Assembly (NCBI GenBank): GCA_013813355.1 | Contig: JACCRT010000035.1 | Coordinates: 1-45,611 of the forward strand | Direction: 5' to 3' | Source: Acidobacteriota bacterium | GTDB taxonomy: Bacteria; Acidobacteriota; Vicinamibacteria; Vicinamibacterales; 2-12-FULL-66-21 | DNA length: 45,611 bases | In this document: one piece after another, positions 12,359-21,671 of the stretch | Layout: each line of letters opens with the position of its first letter | Position numbering within the stretch: position 1 is the stretch's first letter | Position numbers and translations under genes: made by a program | Notes under the pieces: generated by a model | What the model saw: only the letters and a program-made list of their open reading frames with translations | What the model was told of the DNA's origin: nothing | The model's database searches: none

Positions 12359-13747
12359 ATGATTGAGAGCCTGAAGAACGTCTGGGCGGTCGCCGAGCTC
12401 CGCAAGCGTGTGTTGTTCACGCTGGGGATCCTGGCCGTGTACCGCGTGGGCAGCCATATCCCGACCCCTGGGATTAACCCCGAGGCGCTGTCGCAGCTCA
12501 TGGAGCGCACGGCGACCGGCGTGTTCGGCCTCTACGACATGTTTTCGGGCAACAACCTGTCGCAGATGACGATCTTTGCGCTGGGCATCATGCCCTACAT
12601 CAGCTCGTCGATCATCCTGCAGCTGCTGACGGTTGTCTGGCCGTACCTTGAGCGGCTGTCGAAGGAAGGCGAGCTCGGCCGGCGCAAGATCACGCAGTAC
12701 ACCCGTTACGGCACGATCGCGCTCGCGATCGTGCAGGCGATGGGCATCGCGATCTTCCTCGAGCGCAACACGGGCATCGCCGGCGGTCTGCCGCTCGTGT
12801 ACGAGCCGGGCTGGGGCTTCCGCCTGATGACCGTGCTCACGCTGACGACCGGCACGACGTTCGTCATGTGGCTGGGCGAGCAGATCACGGAGCGCGGCAT
12901 CGGCAACGGCATGTCGCTCATCATCTTCGCCGGGATCGTCGTCGGGCTGCCGTCGGCCGTGTTCATCACGCTCGAGCAGCTGCGGACGGGCCAGATGGGG
13001 CTGTTCCGGGTCATCGCGCTCATCGTGCTGATGATCGTGGTCGTGGCGGCCATCGTGTTCGTCGAACGCGGGCAACGACGGGTCACCGTCCAGTACGCCA
13101 AGCGCGTCGTCGGGCGCCGGATGTACGGCGGCTCGAGCACGCACATCCCGCTCAAGGTGAACACGGGCGGCGTCATCCCGGTCATCTTCGCCTCGTCCAT
13201 CCTGGCGTTTCCGATGACGTTCGGGCAGGTGGTGGATCCGGACAGCTTTGTCCGGCGTGCAATCGATCAGATCAACCCCGGGATGCCGCTGCACGACCTG
13301 CTCTACGTCGCGGCGATCATCTTCTTCTGCTACTTCTACACGGCCATCATCTTCAACCCGGATGACGTGGCCGAGAACATGCGGAAGTACGGTGGATTCG
13401 TCCCGGGCATCCGCCCGGGCAAGCGGACCGCCGAGTACATCGACACGATCCTGGCCCGGCTGACGCTGGTCGGCGCCGTGTACCTGTCGCTGGTCGCCAT
13501 CCTGCCGCAGTTCCTGATTACCGGCACGAACGTGACGCAGATTCCCTTCGTCGGCGAGCAGTTGTATGCCGCGCTCCCGCGGTTCGTCACTGAGGGCATG
13601 AACGTGCAGTTTTACTTCGGCGGCACGTCGATCCTGATCATCGTCGGCGTGTCGATGGACACCGTGCAGCAGGTGGAGTCGCAGCTCATCATGCGTCACT
13701 ACGATGGATTCATGAAGAAAACGCGTATCCGGGGCAGGCGGGGTTAG
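12359..13747 (+). CDS. secY: Preprotein translocase subunit SecY
   Basis: Multi-[28 protein letters not shown]. Confidence 0.98.
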   Translation: MIESLKNVWAVAELRKRVLFTLGILAVYRVGSHIPTPGINPEALSQLMERTATGVFGLYDMFSGNNLSQMTIFALGIMPYISSSIILQLLTVVWPYLERLSKEGELGRRKITQYTRYGTIALAIVQAMGIAIFLERNTGIAGGLPLVYEPGWGFRLMTVLTLTTGTTFVMWLGEQITERGIGNGMSLIIFAGIVVGLPSAVFITLEQLRTGQMGLFRVIALIVLMIVVVAAIVFVERGQRRVTVQYAKRVVGRRMYGGSSTHIPLKVNTGGVIPVIFASSILAFPMTFGQVVDPDSFVRRAIDQINPGMPLHDLLYVAAIIFFCYFYTAIIFNPDDVAENMRKYGGFVPGIRPGKRTAEYIDTILARLTLVGAVYLSLVAILPQFLITGTNVTQIPFVGEQLYAALPRFVTEGMNVQFYFGGTSILIIVGVSMDTVQQVESQLIMRHYDGFMKKTRIRGRRG

Positions 13748-13771
13748 CGGGTGACTGCCACCCGCGACGCC

Positions 13772-14422
13772 ATGAACGCGCTGAACGTCGTCATGCTGGG
13801 TCCCCCGGGGGCCGGCAAAGGCACACAGGCCGAACGGCTCGCGCGCACGCGGGGGTTGCCAAAGATCTCGACGGGCGACATTCTGCGCGAGGCCGTACAG
13901 TCCGGCACCGAGCTCGGCTGCGTCGCCAAGGCGACAATGGAAGCCGGCAACCTCGTGGGCGACGACGTGATGATCGGGATCGTCCAGGAGCGGCTGGATC
14001 GCGACGATGCGCGCCTCGGGTTCGTGCTCGATGGCTTTCCGCGGACGGTGATTCAGGCCGCGGCGCTGGACCGGATGGTGGACGGGCGGGGCCCGCTCGT
14101 GGTGCTCGACGTCGTCGTGCCCGAGGACATTTTGGTGCGCCGGCTGGCCACGCGCCGGATTTGCAGGAAGTGCGGTGCGAATGCGGCGCCGGAGTGGACG
14201 GACGCCTGCGGCAAGTGCGGCGGCTCGCTCGTCACGCGGGTAGACGACGGCGTGGATATCGTCCGGGAGCGGCTGAAGGTGTACTTGCGCCAGTCGAAGC
14301 CATTGGTGGATTACTACTCGGCGCGAGCGACCTTCAGGGCCATAGATGGCAACCGGCCGCCCGATGTGGTCACGGAGGCTGTCGACGCCGCACTGGAGTC
14401 GGCCAGCGGAGCCGCCCTGTGA
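13772..14422 (+). CDS. adk: Adenylate kinase (a GTG at 13751 is an alternative start)
   Basis: NVVMLGPPGAGKGTQAERLA; zinc LID CRKCG..CGKCG. Confidence 0.96.
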   Translation: MNALNVVMLGPPGAGKGTQAERLARTRGLPKISTGDILREAVQSGTELGCVAKATMEAGNLVGDDVMIGIVQERLDRDDARLGFVLDGFPRTVIQAAALDRMVDGRGPLVVLDVVVPEDILVRRLATRRICRKCGANAAPEWTDACGKCGGSLVTRVDDGVDIVRERLKVYLRQSKPLVDYYSARATFRAIDGNRPPDVVTEAVDAALESASGAAL

Positions 14423-15183
14423 TCGTCTGCAAGTCGCCGGCAGAGATCGAAAAGATGCGGGTCAGCAATGGCCTGGTGGCCGAAGTGCTGGCCCACCTCG
14501 CCACGCTGGTCGTGCCCGGCGTGACGACCCTGGACCTCGACGTCGAGGCGGAAAAGCTGGTGAGGGCGGCCGGGGCCGTGCCGGCGTTCAAGGGCTATCG
14601 CGGCTTTCCGTCGACGCTGTGCGTGTCGGTCAACGAGGAGGTCGTGCACGGGATCCCCTCGAAGCGGCGCCTCGTCGAGGGTGAGATCATCTCGGTCGAC
14701 ATGGGTGTGAAGCTGGACGGGTTCTACGGCGACTCGGCCGTGACGCTGCCGGTCGGCAAAATCAGCCCCGAAGCGGCGCACCTGTTGCGTGTGACCGAGG
14801 AGTCGCTCGAGAAGGCCATCGAGCAGGTGAAGGTGGGCGGCCGGGTGTCGGATATCGGCCATGCCATCCAGCAGCACGTCGAGGCCAACGGGTTTTCGGT
14901 GGTGCGTCAGTTCGTCGGGCATGGCATCGGCGCCTCGCTGCACGAGGAGCCGCAGATCGCCAACTACGGCGCGCCGGGGCGGGGGCCGCGGCTGGCCGAG
15001 GGCATGACGCTGGCGATCGAGCCGATGGTGAACATGGGCGGCCAGGCGGTGAAGGTGCTGGGCGACGGGTGGACGGCCGTGACCAAGGACGGCAGTTGGT
15101 CGGCGCACTTCGAGCATACGGTGGCGGTAACGAAGGACGGGCCGCTGGTGCTGACGGCGCGCACGGCCGCCCTTAAGGGGTAG
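14419..15183 (+). CDS. map: Methionine aminopeptidase type I (GTG start overlapping adk stop)
   Basis: SADMGVKLDGFYGDSA-type motif; HGIGASLHEEPQIANYG. Confidence 0.96.
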   Translation: MIVCKSPAEIEKMRVSNGLVAEVLAHLATLVVPGVTTLDLDVEAEKLVRAAGAVPAFKGYRGFPSTLCVSVNEEVVHGIPSKRRLVEGEIISVDMGVKLDGFYGDSAVTLPVGKISPEAAHLLRVTEESLEKAIEQVKVGGRVSDIGHAIQQHVEANGFSVVRQFVGHGIGASLHEEPQIANYGAPGRGPRLAEGMTLAIEPMVNMGGQAVKVLGDGWTAVTKDGSWSAHFEHTVAVTKDGPLVLTARTAALKG

Positions 15184-15187
15184 CGCG

Positions 15188-15430
15188 CTGCTGACCGACG
15201 AGGATCCGCGCGAGGCCGGCGGTTCGGCCATCGAAGGCACCGTCGTCGAACAGTTGCCGCACGGGCTTTACCGGGTGCTCATCGAGCGCCAGCGCCACGT
15301 GACGGCGCACGCGCCGGGCGGTCCGGGCCGAAACTTCGTCCGGGTGCTCGTCGGCGACCGGGTCCGATTGGAGTTGTCGCCTCGCGACCTGACGCGCGGC
15401 CGCATTGTTGGAGTGGTGAAGAAGGGCTGA
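15188..15430 (+). CDS. infA: Translation initiation factor IF-1, apparent CTG start
   Basis: Manual translation: LLTDEDPREAGGSAIEGTVVEQLPHGLYRVLIERQRHVTAHAPGGPGRNFVRVLVGDRVRLELSPRDLTRGRIVGVVKKG*; AAGGGG SD at 15175-15180; absent from supplied ORF track. Confidence 0.88.
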   Translation: MLTDEDPREAGGSAIEGTVVEQLPHGLYRVLIERQRHVTAHAPGGPGRNFVRVLVGDRVRLELSPRDLTRGRIVGVVKKG

Positions 15431-15505
15431 AGGTCAAGGGCTGAAGGAGAAGGGCTGAAGGTGTTCTGCCTGCTGCCTACTGCCTACTGCCTGCTACAAG
15501 GATCA
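15422..15505. repeat. Heptad array: 3x (AAGGGCT GAAGGNN) then TGCTGCC/TACTGCC, ending in the GCTACAAGGATCA cap
   Basis: 12 consecutive 7-mers from the infA stop codon; the following heptad ends with the rpmJ ATG. Confidence 0.88.
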
Positions 15506-15509
15506 GAGC

Positions 15510-15623
15510 ATGAAAGTCAGAGCGTCAGTCAAGCGGATTTGCGACAAGTGCAAGGTGGTCCGCCGCCGTGGTGTCGTGCGGGTGATCTGCACGAACCAGA
15601 AGCACAAGCAGAGGCAAGGATAA
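15510..15623 (+). CDS. rpmJ: Ribosomal protein L36
   Basis: Manual translation [37 protein letters not shown]. Confidence 0.95.
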   Translation: MKVRASVKRICDKCKVVRRRGVVRVICTNQKHKQRQG

Positions 15624-15624
15624 C

Positions 15625-15652
15625 GGCTGAAGGCTGAAAGCTGAAGGCTGAA
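15625..15652. repeat. GGCTGAA x4 heptad array
   Basis: GGCTGAA GGCTGAA AGCTGAA GGCTGAA. Confidence 0.82.
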
Positions 15653-15672
15653 GGGCAGAGAGAAACAGAGCT

Positions 15673-16047
15673 ATGGCACGTATTGCAGGCATTGACCTTC
15701 CGCGCACCAAGCGGATCGAGATCGGGCTGACCTATATCTTCGGGATCGGACGGAAGCGTGCGACCGACATCCTCGCGGAGGCGACGGTCTCGGGCGACAT
15801 TCGCGTCAAGGATCTGTCGGAGGACGACGTCCGGAAGATCAGCCGCGTGATCGAAGAGCAGGGACGCGTCGAGGGAGACCTCCGGAAGGAGGTTTCCATG
15901 AACATCAAGCGGTTGATGGAAATCGGCAGCTACCGCGGGCTGCGGCACCGCCGCAACCTCCCGGTCCGCGGCCAGCGTACGAAAACGAACGCCCGCACCC
16001 GCAAGGGCCCGCGCAAGGGCGCCGTGGCGAAGAAGAAGACGGTTTAA
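15673..16047 (+). CDS. rpsM: Ribosomal protein S13
   Basis: [26 protein letters not shown]. Confidence 0.97.
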   Translation: MARIAGIDLPRTKRIEIGLTYIFGIGRKRATDILAEATVSGDIRVKDLSEDDVRKISRVIEEQGRVEGDLRKEVSMNIKRLMEIGSYRGLRHRRNLPVRGQRTKTNARTRKGPRKGAVAKKKTV

Positions 16048-16097
16048 GCGTAGGCTCGACCCTGGGGTCGGGCATGAGGGCGTGAGCGAAGGAATTT

Positions 16098-16556
16098 ATG
16101 GCAAAAAACGAACCGATTGACGCCTCGGCGCCGCCCGAGACCGGCGAGAAGAAGAAGGCCGGCCGGCCTGCGAAGAAGAAGGCGTTCAAGAAGCGGGGCG
16201 AGAAGCGGGTCGTGCACCACGGGCTGGCGCACATCCTGGCGTCGTTCAACAACACGATCATCACCATCACGGATCCCGCGGGCAGCGTGGTGGCGTGGTC
16301 GAGCGCCGGCGGCATCGGCTTCAAGGGATCGCGCAAGGGCACGCCGTTTGCGGCCACGCAGGCGGCGATCTCGGCGGGAAACGCCGCCAAGGCCTTCGGC
16401 ATGCGCAGCCTGGAAGTACGGGTCAAGGGGCCGGGCGCCGGCCGGGAGTCGGCAATTCGCGCGCTCCAGACGATTGGCATCGACGTGAAGTCGATCCGCG
16501 ACGTCACGCCGATTCCGCACAACGGCTGCCGTCCGCCCAAGAGGCGTCGAGTCTGA
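16098..16556 (+). CDS. rpsK: Ribosomal protein S11 with basic N-terminal extension
   Basis: [27 protein letters not shown]. Confidence 0.97.
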   Translation: MAKNEPIDASAPPETGEKKKAGRPAKKKAFKKRGEKRVVHHGLAHILASFNNTIITITDPAGSVVAWSSAGGIGFKGSRKGTPFAATQAAISAGNAAKAFGMRSLEVRVKGPGAGRESAIRALQTIGIDVKSIRDVTPIPHNGCRPPKRRRV

Positions 16557-16569
16557 CAATGCAGCTCGC

Positions 16570-16653
16570 CAGCCATCAGCTCTCAGCCATCCGTTGAGAG
16601 CCGAGCGCTGATGGCTGATAGCTGAACGCTGAAAGCTACAAGGATCAAGAAGA
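16570..16653. repeat. Heptad array with inverted arms (CAGCCAT / TGGCTGA) and GCTACAAGGATCA cap
   Basis: 12 in-register 7-mers running to the rpsD ATG; 15-bp stem 16576-16590/16611-16625 with one mismatch. Confidence 0.88.
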
Positions 16654-17283
16654 ATGGCACGTTACACTGGAGCGGTCTGCCGGCTGTGCCGGCGCGAGGG
16701 GATGAAGCTCTTCCTGAAGGGGGAGCGCTGCTACACGGAGAAGTGCGCGATTGAGAAGCGCAACCTGCCGCCCGGGCAGCATGGGAAGCTGCGTAAGGCG
16801 AAGCTGGCAGGCTACGGGCTGCAGCTGCGCGAAAAGCAAAAGGTGAAGCGCATCTACGGGGTGCTCGAGAACCAGTTCCGCCGGTATTTCGAGATGGCGG
16901 ACCGGACGCGGGGTATCACGGGCGAGACACTGCTCCAGCTGCTCGAGCGCCGGCTCGACAACGTGATCTACCGCCTCGGCCTGGCCACGTCGCGTGCGCA
17001 GGCGCGCCAGCTCGTGCGGCACGGCCACTTTCTCATCAACGGCCGCAAGGTCGACGTGCCGTCGTACTCGCTCAAGGCGGGAGACGTGGTGACGGTGCGC
17101 GGGACCAGCGCGCAGAACGCCACCATCCAGCACGCCATGGAGGAAGTCAAAGGACGCGGCATTCCCGAGTGGCTGACGTTCGATGGCGGTCAGCTGACCG
17201 GCCGCGTCAACACGCTGCCGACACGCGAGCAGATCAACCTGCCCGTGCAGGAACAGCTCATCGTCGAGCTGTATAGCAAGTAG
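16654..17283 (+). CDS. rpsD: Ribosomal protein S4 (zinc form)
   Basis: [23 protein letters not shown]. Confidence 0.97.
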   Translation: MARYTGAVCRLCRREGMKLFLKGERCYTEKCAIEKRNLPPGQHGKLRKAKLAGYGLQLREKQKVKRIYGVLENQFRRYFEMADRTRGITGETLLQLLERRLDNVIYRLGLATSRAQARQLVRHGHFLINGRKVDVPSYSLKAGDVVTVRGTSAQNATIQHAMEEVKGRGIPEWLTFDGGQLTGRVNTLPTREQINLPVQEQLIVELYSK

Positions 17284-17286
17284 TGA

Positions 17287-17356
17287 GACTTAGGACTCAG
17301 AATGAAGAACTCAGAATGTGTTCTGTGTTCCTCATTCTGAGGTTCCTAGTTTCTGC
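17287..17356. repeat. Heptad array AACTCAG / TCTGAGG inverted arms
   Basis: GACTTAG GACTCAG AATGAAG AACTCAG ... TCCTCAT TCTGAGG TTCCTAG TTTCTGC. Confidence 0.8.
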
Positions 17357-17379
17357 GTAGCCCTCCGCCCGCAGCCTTA

Positions 17380-17422
17380 CCAGACCTGCGGTGGGAGGCG
17401 GGGGGCGAAACGGCAGGTCTGG
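17380..17422. promoter_or_regulatory. Hairpin in rpoA leader (CCAGACCTGC/GCAGGTCTGG) enclosing a G-rich loop
   Basis: 10-bp perfect inverted repeat 17380-17389/17413-17422. Confidence 0.5.
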
Positions 17423-17465
17423 CGGGTGTCCACACCGGGCGCCTGATATGAAAGGTCGATAAGAG

Positions 17466-18449
17466 ATGCTCTGGAAAGGTTTTCAGCGGCCCAAGCGGTT
17501 GGAGTTCGAGCGCGAGACGCTCACGGACCGGTTCGGCCGGTTTCACGCGCAGCCGTTCGAACGCGGCTTCGGCACCACCATCGGGAACGCCATGCGGCGG
17601 GTGCTGCTCTCCTCGATCGAGGGGGCGGCGGTCACGGCGGTGAAGATCGACGGCGTGCTGCACGAGTTCTCGCCGATCAAGGGCGTGGTCGAGGATGCGA
17701 CCGACATCATTCTGAACCTCAAGCAGGTGCCGCTCAAGATGCACACCGACACCACCAAGACCCTCTACGTGCGGGTCGACAAGGCGGGTGAGGTGAAGGC
17801 CAGCGCCATCGAGACCGACGCCGACGTCGAGATCCTCGAGCCGGACGCGCACATCGCCACGGTCTCGGAGGGCGGCAAGCTGCATATGGAGATGCGCGTG
17901 AAGCGCGGCCGCGGCTACACATCGGCCGACAAGAATTTCGACGAGGATCTCGGCATCGGCTGGATTCCGATCGATTCGGTCCACTCACCGGTCAAGAAGG
18001 TGAACTACCTGGTCGAAGCGGCTCGGATCGGCCAGAACACCGACTACGACAAGCTCACGATTGACGTCTGGACGAACGGCTCGGTGACGCCGCGGGACGC
18101 CGTGTCGCTCTCGTCACGACTGCTGCGCGACCACATGGCCATCTTCGTCAACCTGGAAGACATCGTCGAACTCCAGCAGGACGCGACTTCGGACCAGCCG
18201 CGCGCGGCGCTGAACGAGAACCTCGACAAGAGCGTCGAGGAGCTCGAGCTGTCGGTCCGGTCGTACAACTGCCTGAAGAACGCGAACATCCGGACGATTC
18301 GCGAGCTCGTGCAGAAGACCGAGGGCGAGATGCTGAAGACGAAGAACTTCGGCCGGAAGTCGCTCAACGAGATCAAGGAAATCCTGACGGGCATGGGCCT
18401 CGGGCTCGGCATGCGCCTGGATCAGCCCGCACCGCAGTCACAGGAGTAA
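17466..18449 (+). CDS. rpoA: RNA polymerase alpha subunit
   Basis: [35 protein letters not shown]. Confidence 0.98.
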   Translation: MLWKGFQRPKRLEFERETLTDRFGRFHAQPFERGFGTTIGNAMRRVLLSSIEGAAVTAVKIDGVLHEFSPIKGVVEDATDIILNLKQVPLKMHTDTTKTLYVRVDKAGEVKASAIETDADVEILEPDAHIATVSEGGKLHMEMRVKRGRGYTSADKNFDEDLGIGWIPIDSVHSPVKKVNYLVEAARIGQNTDYDKLTIDVWTNGSVTPRDAVSLSSRLLRDHMAIFVNLEDIVELQQDATSDQPRAALNENLDKSVEELELSVRSYNCLKNANIRTIRELVQKTEGEMLKTKNFGRKSLNEIKEILTGMGLGLGMRLDQPAPQSQE

Positions 18450-18462
18450 CGGAATCGCGTCA

Positions 18463-18481
18463 GGCGGCCTCAGGAGCCGCC
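18463..18481. repeat. Palindrome GGCGGC-CTCAGGA-GCCGCC
   Basis: 6-bp perfect stem, loop containing CTCAGG. Confidence 0.5.
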
Positions 18482-18529
18482 GAAACGCGCGGGCCCGCCT
18501 TCCGAGGCCGGGCGTTGCAGGGAATCATC

Positions 18530-19159
18530 ATGCGTCACCGAGTAAGCCACCGCAAACTTGGCCGGGTCACGGAGCATCGTATCGCGATGCTCCGCAACCA
18601 GGCCACCGACCTGATCCGCCATGAGCGGATTGAGACCACCGTCCCCAAGGCGAAGGAACTGCGGCCGTTCGTCGAGCGGCTCATCACCCTTGCCAAGCGC
18701 GGCCTCGCGGCCGGCGACGCGAATGGGCGGACGCTCCACGCGCGCCGGATGGTGCTGCAGGACATCCAGGACCGCGATGTCGTCGGCAAGCTGTTCGACA
18801 CCATCGCCCCGCGCTTCGAGACGCGGCCGGGCGGCTACACGCGCATCCTGCGCGTAGGCTACCGTCGCGGCGACAGCGCGCCGGTCGCGCAGATCGAGCT
18901 GGTCGGCAGCGAGTTCGATCCGAACGCCGCGACAGCCGACGCCGAAGGTGCCGAACAGCCGAAGAAGAAGGGCGTGGGTGGGCGGCTGCGCGCCGCCGCC
19001 GAGCGCCTGCGCGGCAAGGCCGGCGAGGAAGGGGCCGAGGCTCCGGCCGAGAAGAAGGGGAGGCCCGGGCGTCCGAAGGACGCGCGCGGCGGCGCCAAGG
19101 CCGACACGCGCGGGAAGGGCGCCAAGACGTCCACCCCGCGTAAGGCTGGCGGAGCGTAA
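18530..19159 (+). CDS. rplQ: Ribosomal protein L17 with long basic C-terminal extension
   Basis: [37 protein letters not shown]; low-complexity KKGRPGRPK-type tail. Confidence 0.95.
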   Translation: MRHRVSHRKLGRVTEHRIAMLRNQATDLIRHERIETTVPKAKELRPFVERLITLAKRGLAAGDANGRTLHARRMVLQDIQDRDVVGKLFDTIAPRFETRPGGYTRILRVGYRRGDSAPVAQIELVGSEFDPNAATADAEGAEQPKKKGVGGRLRAAAERLRGKAGEEGAEAPAEKKGRPGRPKDARGGAKADTRGKGAKTSTPRKAGGA

Positions 19160-19201
19160 AACTTAGAACTCAGAACTGAGAAGTCAGAAGTCAGAAGTCA
19201 G
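19160..19201. repeat. Heptad array AACTTAG AACTCAG AACTGAG AAGTCAG x3
   Basis: 6 in-register 7-mers; complementary-type arm at 19259-19286. Confidence 0.85.
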
Positions 19202-19218
19202 CCCACGGCAGGCAAGGA

Positions 19219-19253
19219 AAAGGTCGGCGCGCGCATGCGCAGCCGGCCTTTTT
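19219..19253 (+). terminator. Bidirectional terminator of the ribosomal operon
   Basis: AAGGTCGGCGCGCGCATGCGCAGCCGGCCTTTTT: long GC stem, A-tract before and T-tract after. Confidence 0.85.
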
Positions 19254-19293
19254 GCTTGTTCTAGGTTCCTCATTTTCAGTGTTGAGTTTCCCC

Positions 19294-21393
19294 CTACACT
19301 TCCTCCGGCGCTTCATGCCCCCGCTCGGCCTTGGCGGCGGCGATGATTTTGGCGTGCAGGTGGGCGGGGACTTCCTCGTAGTGCGAGAACTCCATGTGGT
19401 ACGAACCGCGGGCGCCCGTCGCAGACGTCAGGTGCTGCTCGTAGGTCAGCATCTCTGACATCGGGACCTTGGCTCGGATGACGGTGGCCGATCCCCGGGT
19501 GTCCATCCCGCCGATCCGGCCGCGACGGCTGTTGAGGTCGCCCATCAGGTCCCCCGCGTAGTCGCTCGGCGCGTAGACCTCGACGTCCATGATTGGCTCG
19601 AGCAGCGTCGGGCGGGCGCGTGACATGCCGTCCTTGAACGCGAGCGAGGCGGCCATCTTGAACGACAGCTCGTTCGAGTCGACCGCGTGGAACGAACCGT
19701 CGAACACCCGCGCGCGGAAATCCACCATCGGGAAACCTGCCAGGAACCCGCGCATCCGCGCCTCCTGGAGCCCCTTCTCAACCGCCGGGATGTACTGGCG
19801 CGGGATCGAGCCGCCGAAGATGTCGTCCACGAACTCGAAATCGCTGCCCCGCGGCAGCGGCTCGAAGGCGACCTTGCAGTCGCCGAACTGTCCGTGGCCG
19901 CCGGTCTGCTTCTTGTGCCGGCCGTGCGCCTCGGTGGCGACGCTGATGGTTTCGCGGTAGGGGATCCGCGGCAGCTTCAGGTTCACCTCTACGCCGAACC
20001 GGCGTTTCAGCTTCGCCACCGTCACTTCGATGTGCGACTGTCCCTGGCCGGAGAGCAGCAGTTCCTTGGTCTGCGCGTCGCGGGTGTAACCGATCGTCGG
20101 ATCTTCTTCCTGCAGCCGGTGCAGGGACGTGCCGATCTTCTCTTCGTCACCGCGGCTCTTCGGCTCGATGGCGTACGAGATCACGGGCTCCGGAAACTTG
20201 ATTGGCCGGATGGTGAAGGGGATGGACTTGTCGGCCAGCAGATCGCTGGTGCTGGTTTCCTTCAGCTTGGCGACGGCGCCTATGTCGCCCGCACGCACTT
20301 CCGGTACGTTCGCCTGGGTCTTGCCCTGGAGGACCAGGAGGTGCCCGAGGCGCTCCGGCGCGTCCTTCGTCACGTTGTGGATGGTCGAGTCGGCCTTCAG
20401 CACGCCGCAGATCACGCGAAAAAGCGTGATGCGGCCGGCGAAGGCGTCGGCCACGGTCTTCCACACGAACGCGGCCGCGGGGCCGTTGGGGTCGGCCGTA
20501 ACGGCAACCTCTTCATCCGAGTTCCCGTTCCTCGCCGGCACTGGCCGCTCGGCGGGTGAGGGCGCGTAGTGCAGCACTGCATCGAGCAGGGGCTGGATGC
20601 CGAGATTCTGCGCCGCCGACGTGCAGAAGGCCGGGAAGATCCGTCCGTCGGCCACGGCGCGCTTGAGCCCGTCGACCAGCTCCTCCTGCGTGAGGGTGCC
20701 AGAGTCGAAGAACTTCTCCATCAGCGCATCGTCCGCCTCGGCGACCATCTCGATGAGCGCCTCGCGGGCGGTCTCCGCCTGGCTCTTCAGGTCCGCGGGG
20801 ACTTCCCCCTCGGACGGCTTCCCGCTGCCGTCGGTGGCAAATGTCCACGCCTTCATGGCCACCAAGTCGACGATCCCCTTGAAGTTCTTCTCTTCGCCGA
20901 TGGGCAGCTGCACGGGGATGACGGTGCGGCCGAAGACGCCCCGCAACGACTCGATCGACCGATCGACCGACGCGCGGTCCCGGTCGAGGCGGTTGAGGAC
21001 GATCAGCCGCGGGACGTCCAGCTCCTCGGCGACCGACCAGATCTTCTCGGTCGAGACCTCGACGCCGGCGACGGCGTCCACCACCACCAGCGCGGCGTCC
21101 GCGACCCGCAGCGCCGCCCGGGCATCGCTCAGGAAGTTGGCCATCCCGGGCGTATCGATGATGTTGACCTTGTGCTTGTCCCACTCCAGGTAGGCGAGGG
21201 TGCAGGAGAGCGTATGCTTGCGGGCGATCTCTTCTTCGTCGTAATCGGTCGTCGTCGTGCCATCGTCGACTCGTCCGAGTCTGTTGACCGCGCCGGCATC
21301 GAAAAGCAGTGCGGAGGTGAGCTGCGTCTTGCCGGCGCCGCTATGGCCGACCAGGGCGACGTTCCTGATGTTCTGCGCGTCGTAGACCTTCAT
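19294..21393 (-). CDS. Elongation factor G-like protein (EF-G paralogue)
   Basis: VALVGHSGAGKTQLTSALL; EF-G-like domains throughout. Confidence 0.93.
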   Translation of the reverse strand: MKVYDAQNIRNVALVGHSGAGKTQLTSALLFDAGAVNRLGRVDDGTTTTDYDEEEIARKHTLSCTLAYLEWDKHKVNIIDTPGMANFLSDARAALRVADAALVVVDAVAGVEVSTEKIWSVAEELDVPRLIVLNRLDRDRASVDRSIESLRGVFGRTVIPVQLPIGEEKNFKGIVDLVAMKAWTFATDGSGKPSEGEVPADLKSQAETAREALIEMVAEADDALMEKFFDSGTLTQEELVDGLKRAVADGRIFPAFCTSAAQNLGIQPLLDAVLHYAPSPAERPVPARNGNSDEEVAVTADPNGPAAAFVWKTVADAFAGRITLFRVICGVLKADSTIHNVTKDAPERLGHLLVLQGKTQANVPEVRAGDIGAVAKLKETSTSDLLADKSIPFTIRPIKFPEPVISYAIEPKSRGDEEKIGTSLHRLQEEDPTIGYTRDAQTKELLLSGQGQSHIEVTVAKLKRRFGVEVNLKLPRIPYRETISVATEAHGRHKKQTGGHGQFGDCKVAFEPLPRGSDFEFVDDIFGGSIPRQYIPAVEKGLQEARMRGFLAGFPMVDFRARVFDGSFHAVDSNELSFKMAASLAFKDGMSRARPTLLEPIMDVEVYAPSDYAGDLMGDLNSRRGRIGGMDTRGSATVIRAKVPMSEMLTYEQHLTSATGARGSYHMEFSHYEEVPAHLHAKIIAAAKAERGHEAPEEV

Positions 21394-21671
21394 GGGGCGG
21401 GTCCTCCGGGATCAGCTTTCAGCCATCAGCCCCCCAGCCACTGGCTGAAGGCGACCGATGATACCCGCGAGCATGTGCTTGACCTCTACCACCTGACCGG
21501 CCCGATCTTCATTGACGGCCGGCGGGAGAAAACCCAAGTCGCGGGCCAGAAGGAAATGATACTCAAGTTCGCTGGCCGAACCCAACGCAATGCGGCAGCA
21601 CCGGCGAAGCTCCGGAATCCCTGTGGAGCCGCAGCCAGGGTCACCTGTCACGGTGGGCGCGTCGCGGACGG

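Noticed and set aside
11801-13699. 632-aa ORF antisense to secY
   Set aside because: Shadow ORF opposite secY/rplO, no recognisable domain
15254-15256. TTG at 15254 as infA start
   Set aside because: Would remove the conserved first strand IEGTVVEQ and lacks a well-placed SD
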